Of a DNA stretch of 35,752 nucleotides, positions 1 through 7,332 are shown piece after piece; position 1 is the stretch's first letter; each line of letters opens with the position of its first letter. The position numbers were made by a program, and so were the translations under genes. Origin of the DNA: Nocardia amamiensis NBRC 102102. Its GTDB lineage: Bacteria > Actinomycetota > Actinomycetes > Mycobacteriales > Mycobacteriaceae. The stretch lies in assembly GCF_001612745.1 (NCBI RefSeq), contig NZ_BDBA01000132.1:1-35752 (forward strand), written 5' to 3'. A model generated the notes under the pieces. It ran no database searches, was not told the DNA's origin, and saw only the letters and a program-made list of their open reading frames with translations.

Positions 1-50
1 CCCGCGACGCGGGCGCCGCGAGACAGACCGTTGGTGCGGTACTTCCTCAT
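1..50 (-). CDS. MspA-family porin, 5' fragment (cut by window edge)
   Basis: Only the first 16 codons are inside the window. They read M-R-K-Y-R-T-N-G-L-S-R-G-A-R-V-A, which resembles the start of the porin signal peptide at 1103-1771 (...RRGARVAG). The ATG at 50-48 is preceded by GAGGAAAAG, a good ribosome binding site. The leader AACCTGATGAGG is shared with the leader of the 1103-1771 porin, which supports common ancestry. The rest of the gene lies left of the window. This would be a third MspA/NfpA-type outer-membrane porin in the cluster. The call rests on a short stretch, so it is moderately sure. Confidence 0.6.
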   Translation of the reverse strand, partial: MRKYRTNGLSRGARVA

Positions 51-300
51 CTTTTCCTCATCAGGTTGATCCGCCCGCCCCAGGGTGTCGAGGCGGACTT
101 GTCCCTCCAAGCCGACGCCCGGATGGTGGAATGTGAAGTCCACCAATCCGTCCGCCGACCATCGCGTCATCGAGCGATATCGGACGAAACAATGCTATTC
201 GGTATCAACCAGACTTTTCCGGAAATTCGGGCAAGTGATCGCGGCGCGACGGCACCCCGGCTAGGATCGCGGAGCGCTACTGCGGCAAGGAAATTCATGG

Positions 301-338
301 CGAAATGGACCCGCCGCCGACGCGACGGGCCCATTTCG
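301..338 (-). terminator. Intrinsic terminator-like hairpin after porin gene
   Basis: CGAAATGG-a-CCCG pairs with CGGG-c-CCATTTCG around a 12-base loop, giving 12 pairs with one mismatch. It lies 30 bases past the stop of the porin at 369-1037. It has no U-run, as is common in high-GC actinobacteria. It probably ends the two-porin transcript before the next porin begins at 50. The remaining sequence of 51-368 shows no gene. Confidence 0.65.
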
Positions 339-368
339 TTGGTGGCTACGGGTTTCTACCCGCCTTAC

Positions 369-1037
369 TCAGCCGAGGCTGAAGGGCTGGCCCCACAGCG
401 TCACCCAGGTGATGACGTTGTCGGTCTCCACCTCGACGCTGACGAACGCCCGCGCCTGGGCGTAGCCGCCGCAGCCGTTCAGGCCGATGGTCTCATCGGC
501 CCAGGTGACCGAACCGCTGGTGCCCTTGAACGCATTCCGGGTCTTGTGCGACTCGTTGCCGAAGTCGTCGGCCTGCTCCAGATCGAGCACGTAGAACGAC
601 TTCGCCTGACCCGGACCCAGCGACAGGTTGCCGCCACTGTTGGCGCCGACGCCACCGGTCACGGTGTCGCCGCTCCAGTCCACGTTGCCGTCGACGCCGC
701 CGGTGGCACCGCCACCGGCGATGTTGACCTGGCAGCCAACGGTGTAACCCGGGAAGATCTTGCCGCCGGCGGTGCCGGACAACTCGACCTGCGCGCTACC
801 GGACACCCACGCATTGCGGTGCAGCGGCGTCGAACCCATGGACGGGCTGATGGTGGCCGACTCCCCGACCAGACGGACCGTCACGACCGTGCCGTCGGAG
901 AGAGTCTTGACGAGCTCGCCACCCGGCAGCGGGACGAAGGTGTCGGCGTTGGCCGCACCGGTGGAGAACAGGCCCATGGCGATGGTGGCAGCGGCGCCGA
1001 CGCCGGCCATCCGTGCCAGGTTCTTACGGTTGAACAT
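369..1037 (-). CDS. MspA-family porin (NfpA/NfpB type)
   Basis: A 222-residue secreted protein. It has an N-terminal signal peptide (basic MFNRKNLAR, hydrophobic core about residues 11-25, cleavage likely after GAANA) followed by DTFVPLPGGE, the start typical of mature MspA-type porins. MspA porins form octameric water-filled channels for small polar solutes in the mycolate outer membrane. In Nocardia farcinica the relatives NfpA and NfpB form a mixed channel. The C-terminus (WVTLWGQPFSLG) matches the neighbour, which has exactly the same length. It lies 65 bases downstream of the porin at 1103-1771 on the same strand, so the two are probably one transcript. The start ATG follows GAGGGATACCAACT. 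Which Nfp subunit it equals cannot be decided here. Confidence 0.93.
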   Translation of the reverse strand: MFNRKNLARMAGVGAAATIAMGLFSTGAANADTFVPLPGGELVKTLSDGTVVTVRLVGESATISPSMGSTPLHRNAWVSGSAQVELSGTAGGKIFPGYTVGCQVNIAGGGATGGVDGNVDWSGDTVTGGVGANSGGNLSLGPGQAKSFYVLDLEQADDFGNESHKTRNAFKGTSGSVTWADETIGLNGCGGYAQARAFVSVEVETDNVITWVTLWGQPFSLG

Positions 1038-1102
1038 AGTTGGTATCCCTCGAGGGTTGAGTCCGCTTCAGCGGGAGGATGGTTCGTTGGATTCGACAGA
1101 CG

Positions 1103-1771
1103 TCAGCCGATGCTGAACGGCATCCCGTAGAGGGTGGTCTTCGAGTAGTGATCGCCGATGATCTCGACAACCGTGTACGAACGCGCCTGCGCGTAACCCG
1201 CGCAGCCCTGGATCTGAATCTCGGCATCCTGGTACTCCACCGAGTACACACCCGGCTTCAGGATGTCCTTGTAATCGATCTGAACGAACTTCACCTCGCC
1301 CGGCCCGAGGTTGATACCGATCGAACCACCAGCACTCGCCCCACTGAGGTTCACGCTCCCGGACACACCCGCCGAAATCGCATCGTCAGCAATGCTGATC
1401 TGGCAACCCACGATGTAACCGGTGCTCAACTGCGAAGCACCATGGGTCGACGAGTTGTTGGTTCCCGGGTTTCCGGTAGGGCCGTTGTTCGGGCCGATCT
1501 CACCTTCCGGCGTCACAGCCACATCGGCAATCGCGTTGCCCGAAACCCAGACGACGCGCCCGGCGCCGTTGGCGGCCAACGACGGCGAAATCAGGGCCCG
1601 CTCTCCGTTCCGGGTGATCGTCACGCCAGGCCCCACCTTCTGGCCGTCCGGCAACGGCACGAAGGTGTCGGCATTGGCGGCACCGGTCGAAAGCAGGCCC
1701 ACGGCAACGGCCGCGGCAGCGCCGATGCCCGCGACCCGGGCACCGCGGCGCATGGTGCGGTTCTCGCTCAT
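1103..1771 (-). CDS. MspA-family porin (NfpA/NfpB type)
   Basis: A 222-residue secreted porin of the MspA family. The chosen ATG at 1771 follows AGGGGAAGT. The open frame continues upstream to 1984, but that stretch has no signal-peptide character. From this start the protein reads MSENRTMRRGAR, a hydrophobic core, cleavage after GAANA and DTFVPLPDGQ. It ends TTLYGMPFSIG, parallel to the next porin. Role: general outer-membrane channel for hydrophilic solutes in mycolic-acid bacteria. It is the first gene of the likely two-porin transcript. A CCTCTCAG-gcc-CAACTCAG repeat about 60 bases upstream resembles the boxes before mprA and pepD, so envelope-stress control is possible (inference). Confidence 0.93.
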   Translation of the reverse strand: MSENRTMRRGARVAGIGAAAAVAVGLLSTGAANADTFVPLPDGQKVGPGVTITRNGERALISPSLAANGAGRVVWVSGNAIADVAVTPEGEIGPNNGPTGNPGTNNSSTHGASQLSTGYIVGCQISIADDAISAGVSGSVNLSGASAGGSIGINLGPGEVKFVQIDYKDILKPGVYSVEYQDAEIQIQGCAGYAQARSYTVVEIIGDHYSKTTLYGMPFSIG

Positions 1772-1826
1772 ACTTCCCCTCATCAGGTTCAAACAGTCAA
1801 CCTCGACCATCGAGGCTGGACATGGT

Positions 1827-1845
1827 CCTCTCAGGCCCAACTCAG
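1827..1845 (-). promoter_or_regulatory. MprA-box-like direct repeat upstream of porins
   Basis: CCTCTCAG-gcc-CAACTCAG on the plus strand: two 8-mers repeated with an 11-base period. The two stronger copies in this window have the same layout, before mprA (7021-7039) and before pepD (4656-4674). MprA of M. tuberculosis binds loosely conserved 8-base direct repeats. The copy starts 56 bases upstream of the porin ATG at 1771, but its orientation relative to the gene is opposite to that of the other two. The second half-site is weaker. Binding is an inference. Confidence 0.45.
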
Positions 1846-2049
1846 TGTGTCGCTCCGTTGTTGCCGGTGTGTAACCGGTTGTAATTTCGTCGCAACATAC
1901 TGGCTGGCAACGGAACCGAGCCCAGTTCCGCCGAGCGGCATCGTGCGTTGCCGATACCCCGGGCCTTCGCGGTCCACATTGCATGGCTCGATGGGGACAT
2001 TAAACGGTCGATAACCGCACTCGCAACGCAGTGGTTCGTAAAGTTCAAG

Positions 2050-2063
2050 GTGACGTAGGTCAC
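2050..2063. promoter_or_regulatory. CRP-like palindrome GTGA-N6-TCAC
   Basis: GTGACGTAGGTCAC reads as GTGA-N6-TCAC, the core of CRP/Cmr sites in mycobacteria (TGTGA-N6-TCACA). It is flanked by A on the right, so on the minus strand it begins TGTGA. It lies about 280 bases upstream of the first porin start, which is far for direct activation. A short palindrome of this kind can occur by chance. Confidence 0.35.
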
Positions 2064-2403
2064 AGTTGCGAACATTTGAATATGGCGTGACGTGCATAAA
2101 TGCAGGTTCGCTACTGCGGAGGCAGTCCGACAATCTGCACAGCGGGGCCGCCGCCACATACGGGACAGAGCCGTAAAGATTTCGCTCGGATTACTTTCGG
2201 CCGGAAACGATCACGGCAGAATCACGAGCACGATGGTTCGAATACGTAGCTACTACGTAGATAACGGCCTCAGCCGTGGTGCGGGGGGACTTGAGCGCGT
2301 AGCCAGTCGTCGCCGGACCGGCCGTCGCCAGGGTCATCGCCGCGCTCGTCGCCGGTGGTCTCGGGCAGGGTGTCACCGAAGATCTTCGCAAGGCGCGCGG
2401 CAT

Positions 2404-2432
2404 CCCTCGCCCGGCGCGCCGCCGGGCGAGGG
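2404..2432 (-). terminator. Terminator hairpin after moaB2
   Basis: A perfect 12-base-pair stem, CCCTCGCCCGGC with GCCGGGCGAGGG, closes a GCGCC loop. It lies 25 bases past the moaB2 stop codon. There is no U-run. The position and stability fit the end of the mprA-mprB-pepD-moaB2 transcript or transcripts. Confidence 0.8.
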
Positions 2433-2457
2433 TCGTCGGAGGGGGTATGCGCGGTGA

Positions 2458-3045
2458 TTACTCGACCAATCCGGAGAGTTCGCCGATCACCCGACTGGCG
2501 AGCGGCCCGAGAGTCGCCATCCCGTCCCGGATCGCGGATCTGGTGCCGGGCAGGTTGACCACCAGGGTGCTGCCGGATACGCCGGCTACGCCGCGGGACA
2601 GGCCCGCGTCCAGCGACCCGGCCACCCGGCCGGAGGAACGCAGCGCTTCGCTGATTCCCGGCAATTCGCGGTCGAGCACCTGAGAGGTGGCCTCCGGCGT
2701 GACGTCACGCGGGGACATGCCCGTGCCACCGACGGAGATCACCAGATCGACGCCGCCGATCACCGCGGTGTTGAGCGCGTTGCGGATCTCGACCTCGTCG
2801 GCCTGTACCGACACCGACGCGTCGACGAGGAAACCCGCCTCGGTGAGCAGCTCGGTGACCAGCGGGCCGAGCGAGTCCACACCTCCATGCGCCGTTCGAT
2901 CGTCGACGACCACCACCAGAGCACGCCCCGCCACAGGAGCATCGATTTCCATGCTGCTCACCGTAGCGCTTGCGTCGAGCAACTCGGCGGCCGCGCCGAG
3001 AACGCCGGTGTCGATGTCGGTCCGAAGGTGGGCTTCGCCTCGCAT
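2458..3045 (-). CDS. moaB2: MoaB/Mog-family protein (MoaB2 homologue)
   Basis: 195 residues with a MoCF (MoaB/Mog/MoeA) fold. It shows the conserved SVGGTG motif followed by S-P-R-D-V-T-P-E-A-T and the late GVSGSTLVVNLPG loop that shapes the molybdopterin pocket. Family members adenylylate or bind molybdopterin in molybdenum-cofactor synthesis, and MoaB-type paralogues often have unclear roles. The gene overlaps the pepD stop (TGATG), suggesting translational coupling, and this is why I chose the ATG at 3045. A GTG at 3048 and an ATG at 2952 (164 residues) are alternatives. M. tuberculosis has moaB2 in the same place after mprA-mprB-pepD, so the linkage of a cofactor-type gene to envelope stress is conserved though unexplained. 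Confidence 0.88.
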   Translation of the reverse strand: MRGEAHLRTDIDTGVLGAAAELLDASATVSSMEIDAPVAGRALVVVVDDRTAHGGVDSLGPLVTELLTEAGFLVDASVSVQADEVEIRNALNTAVIGGVDLVISVGGTGMSPRDVTPEATSQVLDRELPGISEALRSSGRVAGSLDAGLSRGVAGVSGSTLVVNLPGTRSAIRDGMATLGPLASRVIGELSGLVE

Positions 3046-4463
3046 CACCGGCCGCCCTCCGCGGGCGCGCCCGAGAGGGTCACCTCGACGGTCTTGGGGT
3101 TGTTGCCTTGGTCATCGGTGTAGGTGACTTTCACCTTGTCTCCTGGTTGATGGGACCGGACCGCGGCGACGAGCGCGTTTCCGGAATCGATCGGGCGGTC
3201 GTCGAGCTTCGTCACCACCGCGCCCGGCGGAATCCCGGCCCGAGCGGCGGGACCGTCCGGCGTCACGTCACGCACCTTCGCGCCGGAAACCTGCTGTTCC
3301 GCGTCCTGCTGACGCGACACGGTGATCCCGATCTGGGCGTAGGTGGCCTTTCCGGTCTTGATGAGCTCGTCGGCGACCCGGCGAGCCTGATCCACCGGGA
3401 TCGCGAAGCCGAGTCCGATCGAGCCGGTCTGGCCACCGATCTCGTCGGCTGGACCGAGTGTCGCGATGGCGGTGTTGATGCCGACGAGCCTGCCGTTGCC
3501 GTCCACCAGAGCACCACCCGAGTTGCCCGGGTTGATCGCGGCGTCGGTCTGGATCGCGTCGATCACCGGGCTGACCGCGGGACCCGGCTCGCCGTTGCCC
3601 GAGGTCACCACAGGCCGGTTCATCGCGGACACGATGCCCGTAGTGACCGTGCCCGCGAGTCCGAGCGGCGAGCCGATCGCGACGACCGGCTGGCCGACCT
3701 GCAGATTCGCCGACGTGCCCAGCTCGATCGGCGTGAGACCGCTGCGGCCGGACACCCTGATGACGGCCAGGTCGGAGACCGGGTCGGCGCCGACCAGCGT
3801 CGCGGACGCGCTGCTGCCATCGGCGAACATGACTTCCATCCGTGCGTTCGGCCCGCCGCCGGCGGCCACGTGATTGTTGGTCAGAATGAGCCCGTCGGAG
3901 GACAGGACCACCCCGGAACCCTCACCCTCGGCCCTGCTGCTGGCGACCTTGATCATGACCACGCTGGGCAGCACCTTCTGCGCGACCGCCTGAGTGGATC
4001 CGGCCGGGGCGGTGGAGGCGTTGTCGATGTTCGGCTTCGGCGCGTCCAAGGCGTTGGTGACCGGGGCGCGGCCGTCGTCGGTGCGAGTGACCAGCGCACC
4101 GACCGCGCCGCCGACGCCACCGCTGACCAAGGCGAGAGCGACTGCGCCCGCGACGAGGCCGGTGCGGATCGGACGCCGGGGCGGCGCACCGTAGACGCCG
4201 CCGTGCGGCGGGCCGTAGGGCGCGACGTACCCCCCGAACGGCTGAGTGGGATTGTGCGGCGGCGGATACTGCGCCGACGGATGCTGGGGTCCCGGCGCAC
4301 CGTAACCGTGGGCATGGGCCTCACTCGGTCCGATGGCGCCGCCGTGCGGCGTACCCGCCGACCGCGGGTCGGACGCCGGGCCGTGGATCTGCTCGGTCGG
4401 CTCCCGGTCCGCACCGGCACCAGCCGACGCGGGTTCCGGTCGGTCCTTCGAATCCTCGGTCAT
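3045..4463 (-). CDS. pepD: HtrA-like serine protease PepD
   Basis: 472 residues, close to the 464 of M. tuberculosis PepD as I recall. Order: a Pro/Gly/Tyr-rich cytoplasmic N-terminus; one membrane segment (LVAGAVALALVSGGVGGAVGALV); a trypsin-like domain with His in TNNHVAAG (about residue 198), Asp in SDLAVIRV (about 230) and Ser in NPGNSGGALVDG (about 314); then a PDZ domain (GPAARAGIPPGAVVTKLDDRPI). It acts outside the membrane as a protease/chaperone for misfolded envelope proteins. The ATG at 4463 follows GAGGAG; an in-frame GTG at 4484 has no clear ribosome binding site. It lies between mprB and moaB2. An MprA-like box (4656-4674) lies about 190 bases upstream, so it may have its own stress-induced promoter. 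Confidence 0.95.
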   Translation of the reverse strand: MTEDSKDRPEPASAGAGADREPTEQIHGPASDPRSAGTPHGGAIGPSEAHAHGYGAPGPQHPSAQYPPPHNPTQPFGGYVAPYGPPHGGVYGAPPRRPIRTGLVAGAVALALVSGGVGGAVGALVTRTDDGRAPVTNALDAPKPNIDNASTAPAGSTQAVAQKVLPSVVMIKVASSRAEGEGSGVVLSSDGLILTNNHVAAGGGPNARMEVMFADGSSASATLVGADPVSDLAVIRVSGRSGLTPIELGTSANLQVGQPVVAIGSPLGLAGTVTTGIVSAMNRPVVTSGNGEPGPAVSPVIDAIQTDAAINPGNSGGALVDGNGRLVGINTAIATLGPADEIGGQTGSIGLGFAIPVDQARRVADELIKTGKATYAQIGITVSRQQDAEQQVSGAKVRDVTPDGPAARAGIPPGAVVTKLDDRPIDSGNALVAAVRSHQPGDKVKVTYTDDQGNNPKTVEVTLSGAPAEGGR

Positions 4464-4493
4464 GGACTCCTCGTTTCTGCTCACGTCGGCGCC

Positions 4494-4632
4494 GCGCTCG
4501 GCGCCCACGTACGCATGGCGCGCTGTGTCGATGGTTCGCTCGCACGCTCACTCACGTCGTCACCTCGCCTGCGCTCGGCGCCACCGTGCGCATGGCACTG
4601 GGTCGACGGTTCGCTCGCGAGCTCGCTCACGT
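4494..4632. repeat. Imperfect tandem duplication of about 62-64 bases
   Basis: Copy 1 (4494-4557) and copy 2 (4571-4632) both begin GCGCTCGGCGCC and end CTCACGT. Both contain CGCATGGC and GGTTCGCTCGC in the same order, with scattered substitutions and small gaps. The two copies sit between the pepD start and the MprA-like box, inside the likely leader of the pepD transcript. It may be a dispersed Nocardia intergenic element present twice, but that needs a genome-wide comparison. Confidence 0.7.
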
Positions 4633-4655
4633 GCCGACCAGGGTGGTCTCAGCGA

Positions 4656-4674
4656 CTGAGAGCGGACTGAGACC
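4656..4674 (-). promoter_or_regulatory. MprA-box-like direct repeat upstream of pepD
   Basis: In the pepD direction it reads GGTCTCAG-TCC-GCTCTCAG, two 8-mers with an 11-base period. The layout matches the box before mprA. It is overlapped on its left by a TCTCAG-cga-CTGAGA inverted repeat (4646-4662). MprA binds such repeats upstream of its own operon and of pepD in M. tuberculosis (family knowledge). The distance to the pepD start is about 190 bases, so a long leader is implied. Confidence 0.65.
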
Positions 4675-4847
4675 GTGCTTTCAGTTTTCCGAGATGTGTC
4701 CGCCGCGGCCAGCGTTAGAACCATCGACAAGTTGCTGTCTCAAATTATGCGGCAAACCGATCGCGGCAATCTCCGAATTATCGGTGAATATTTCGCACAG
4801 AACTGATCATTGTGATGGAAATAGACGCCCAGCGGGCGGTATTTGCG

Positions 4848-6302
4848 TCAATCCGGCGCCGGCGCTCCCGGCTCACCCGGCAGCACGATGCGGACCACGG
4901 TGCCACCGCGTTCGGAGGAATCGACGGCGATGGTGCCGCCGTGTTTTGTCACCACTTGCTTCACGATCGCCAGGCCGAGGCCCGAACCCGGCATCGATCG
5001 GGACGAGGTGATCCGATAGAAGCGCTCGAATACCAGCTCGCGCTCGGGCCCGGGAATTCCCGGTCCCGCGTCGTCGATGGACAGTTCCAGCAGCCCCGGA
5101 CCGCTCTCCCGCATGACGATGCGGACCTGTGCGCCGGCGGGGCTCCACTTGGCCGCGTTGTCGAGGACGTTGAGCACCGCGCGCTCCAGCCCCGCGTCGT
5201 GACCGTAGACGAACCACGGTCGCAGATCCGCGACGAACTCGATGCCGGTGCGGCGGCGCCGGGCGCGCTCGAGCGCGCGCTCCACCACTTCACCGAGATC
5301 CACGCGCTCGTAGACGGTTTCCGGTGCGTCTTCCCGCGCGAGATCGACCAAGTCGCCCACCAGCGTCGACAGTTCTTCGATCTGGGCAATGACGTCCGCG
5401 CGCAGCCCGGCCATGTCCTCATCCGGTATCCGGGGTGCGCCCGGGCGGCTCGACGCGATGAGCAACTCCATATTGGTCCGCAACGACGTCAGCGGCGTGC
5501 GCAATTCGTGTCCGGCGTCGGCGACCAGCCTGCGCTGCCGGTCGCGCGCCTCGGCCAAGGCGCGCAGCATCGTGTTGAAACTCTCGGTGAGCCTTGCCAG
5601 TTCGTCGTCGCCCGTCACCGGGATCGGCGTCAGATCGTCGGTGCGTGCGATGCGTTCGGTGGCCGCGGTGAGCCGCGCGATGGGCCGCAGCCCGGTCCGG
5701 CCCACCGCGGTGCCCGCCGCGGCGGCCAGCACCACGCCGCAACCGCCGACCACGAACAGCAGCCACGCGAGCCGATCCAGCACCTCCCTGGTCCGATCCA
5801 GCCGCTGCGAGATCACCAGCGTCGCACCGGAGTTGGTGTGCACGGCCAGAACGCGCTGATTACCGACGGTGCGCAGCGAGGAAGTCCGTTCACCCTCCGC
5901 GACGTCCATCTCCGCCGCTCCGACCGGCGGATCGGTCGACTGCGGTGGCGAATAGGGCTTGAGATCGGGGTAGATCAGCGCGATGCCGGTGTCGTCGTAG
6001 AAAGCGGACGCGATCATCAGATTCTGGATGTTGAATCCGTACGGATTGCTGGCGATCACGGCGGTGGCGCGGGTGCGCAGCTGCGCGTCCACGTCGTCGT
6101 ACAACGCGCGTGCGACGAGGGCGTACGCCGCGATCGAGGTGACGGCCACCGCGATCGCCACCACGGAGGCGGCCAGCAGGGTCACTCGCCAGCGCAGTGA
6201 GACCGAGCGGGTCAGCGGCATCGGCGGCCGCATGTCCGCCGACTCGGGCGGTCGCTGGCCGAGCGCGGCGACGACGGGTCGCTTGGGAGGTGTCCGTGCC
6301 AT
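4848..6302 (-). CDS. mprB: Sensor histidine kinase MprB
   Basis: 484 residues. Order: a first membrane segment near residues 38-60 (WRVTLLAASVVAIAVAVTSI); an extracytoplasmic sensor region to about 175; a second membrane segment to about 200; a HAMP linker; the H-box HELRTPLTSL with the phosphorylated His near 264; the N-box NVLDNAAKWSP near 380; and the ATP-lid motifs DAGPGIPG and GSGLGLAIVKQVV. It senses envelope stress and phosphorylates MprA. The start lies 9 bases after the mprA stop with no clear ribosome binding site. A later ATG at 6233 (MRPPMPLTRS) is an alternative that would remove the first 23 residues. The gene order mprA-mprB-pepD-moaB2 supports the name strongly. Confidence 0.95.
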   Translation of the reverse strand: MARTPPKRPVVAALGQRPPESADMRPPMPLTRSVSLRWRVTLLAASVVAIAVAVTSIAAYALVARALYDDVDAQLRTRATAVIASNPYGFNIQNLMIASAFYDDTGIALIYPDLKPYSPPQSTDPPVGAAEMDVAEGERTSSLRTVGNQRVLAVHTNSGATLVISQRLDRTREVLDRLAWLLFVVGGCGVVLAAAAGTAVGRTGLRPIARLTAATERIARTDDLTPIPVTGDDELARLTESFNTMLRALAEARDRQRRLVADAGHELRTPLTSLRTNMELLIASSRPGAPRIPDEDMAGLRADVIAQIEELSTLVGDLVDLAREDAPETVYERVDLGEVVERALERARRRRTGIEFVADLRPWFVYGHDAGLERAVLNVLDNAAKWSPAGAQVRIVMRESGPGLLELSIDDAGPGIPGPERELVFERFYRITSSRSMPGSGLGLAIVKQVVTKHGGTIAVDSSERGGTVVRIVLPGEPGAPAPD

Positions 6303-6311
6303 GAATACGGC

Positions 6312-6998
6312 CTACGGGGGTGTTTCGCGTAGCACATAGCCGACGCCGCGCACGGTGTGGATCAACCGCGGCTCGCCCTCGGCCTCGGTCTTGCGGCGCA
6401 GATAACCGATGTACACCTCGAGCGCGTTTCCCGAGGTTGGGAAATCGTAGCCCCAGACCTCCTCGAGAATGCGACTTCGTGTCAGTACCCGGCGCGGGTT
6501 GGCCATCAACATTTCCAGCAGTGAGAACTCGGTGCGGGTGAGACTGATCGGGCGCACGCTGCGGGAGACCTCGCGCGTCACCGGGTCCAGCGACAGGTCG
6601 GCGAACTTCATCGCCTCCGATGCCTCACCCGGATCGGCGGCGGTGCGGCGCAGCAGTGCCCGCAGCCTGGCCAGCAGCTCCTCCAGCGCGAAGGGCTTCG
6701 GCAAATAGTCGTCCGCCCCGGCATCGAGCCCGGCAACCCGCTCGGACACCGAATCTCGCGCTGTGAGAACCAGAATCGGCAAATCATCGCCCGTGCTGCG
6801 CAACCGGCGGCAGACCTCGAGCCCGTCCAGCCGGGGCATCATCACGTCCAGCACGAGCGCATCGGGTCGCTGAGCGGTTGCCTTCTCCAGCGCGTCCACG
6901 CCATCCACCGCGAGATCGACGGAGTAGCCGTTGAAGGTGAGCGACCGGCGCAGCGATTCCCGGACAGCCCGATCGTCGTCGACTACCAGAATGCGCAT
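6312..6998 (-). CDS. mprA: Response regulator MprA
   Basis: 228 residues, an OmpR/PhoB-type regulator. The receiver domain shows the acidic pocket DDD (7-9), the phosphoacceptor Asp51 in LVLDVMMP, the Thr in LTARD and the Lys in LPKPF. The winged-helix DNA-binding domain follows, with ISLTRTEFSLLEML and the recognition part TSGNALEVYIGYLRRK. It closely resembles mycobacterial MprA from end to end, including the C-terminus VGYVLRETPP. It controls stress genes such as sigE and pepD in M. tuberculosis. The ATG at 6998 gives the usual MRILVVDDD start; the frame extends upstream but without family resemblance. An MprA-like box begins 23 bases upstream, fitting autoregulation. Confidence 0.96.
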   Translation of the reverse strand: MRILVVDDDRAVRESLRRSLTFNGYSVDLAVDGVDALEKATAQRPDALVLDVMMPRLDGLEVCRRLRSTGDDLPILVLTARDSVSERVAGLDAGADDYLPKPFALEELLARLRALLRRTAADPGEASEAMKFADLSLDPVTREVSRSVRPISLTRTEFSLLEMLMANPRRVLTRSRILEEVWGYDFPTSGNALEVYIGYLRRKTEAEGEPRLIHTVRGVGYVLRETPP

Positions 6999-7020
6999 GC
7001 CACCAGTTTGACCGCAGCGA

Positions 7021-7039
7021 CTGAGAGGTAACTGAGAGG
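7021..7039 (-). promoter_or_regulatory. MprA-box-like direct repeat upstream of mprA
   Basis: In the mprA direction it reads CCTCTCAG-TTA-CCTCTCAG, a perfect 8-base direct repeat with an 11-base period. It ends 22 bases before the mprA ATG, so it would overlap the promoter if the transcript has a short leader. This is the strongest of three such repeats in the window and fits the known autoregulation of MprA. Confidence 0.75.
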
Positions 7040-7143
7040 CCACCCCCGACACGCCGCCGCGAGTCCGAGCGAAGCTTTCGGCGCGTCACCCCGCCCCGAC
7101 CTAGGATGACCAGGGCCTTCCACGACAGTGCCGAGAAGTTGAC

Positions 7144-7332
7144 ATGTCCCTGACGGATTCCGCCGCGAAACACGTTCTCTATAGCCATATTCGGAATTTG
7201 CGTACCGACTCCCCCGGATTGCCGATGACCACTCTGCACGGTATGTTCCGTGCGGTAAAAAGAAGACCTCCAGTTGGTTCTTTGCGGGTTGAATCAATAC
7301 TGAACAGCCACGCGCAACCGAGGTCCTGGTGA
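7144..7332 (+). CDS. Possible 62-codon leader ORF before the conservon
   Basis: The ATG at 7144 follows GAGAAGTTGAC, a usable ribosome binding site. The frame stops at 7330-7332, overlapping the GTG start of the sensor kinase by four bases (GTGA). That arrangement would couple translation. Against it, the codons have low GC in third positions compared with neighbours, no protein family is recognised, and the region is AT-rich as expected of a promoter. It is listed as a possibility only. Confidence 0.25.
   Translation: MSLTDSAAKHVLYSHIRNLRTDSPGLPMTTLHGMFRAVKRRPPVGSLRVESILNSHAQPRSW

Larger units (their letters stand above)
1772..2403. other. Long intergenic region upstream of porins
   Basis: These 632 bases between the porin operon and the moaB2 terminator show no convincing gene. 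The frames that cross it lack ribosome binding sites and any recognisable protein. The part from about 2000 to 2260 is AT-richer than its surroundings, as promoter DNA often is. It holds the MprA-like repeat (1827-1845) and a CRP-like palindrome (2050-2063), each listed separately. It most likely serves as the regulatory region of the leftward porin transcript. Confidence 0.6.
4464..4847. other. Intergenic region between mprB and pepD
   Basis: 384 bases without a supported gene. It contains an imperfect tandem duplication (4494-4557 and 4571-4632) and the MprA-like box (4656-4674). The AT-richer part from about 4675 to 4850 lies just after the mprB stop and could hold the pepD promoter. The open frames here on both strands look like shadows. 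Confidence 0.6.

Noticed and set aside
2970..4670. Long plus-strand open frame (566 codons) opposite pepD
   Set aside because: It is antisense to a protease with all catalytic motifs. Its product is Arg-rich low complexity, typical of GC-rich shadow frames.
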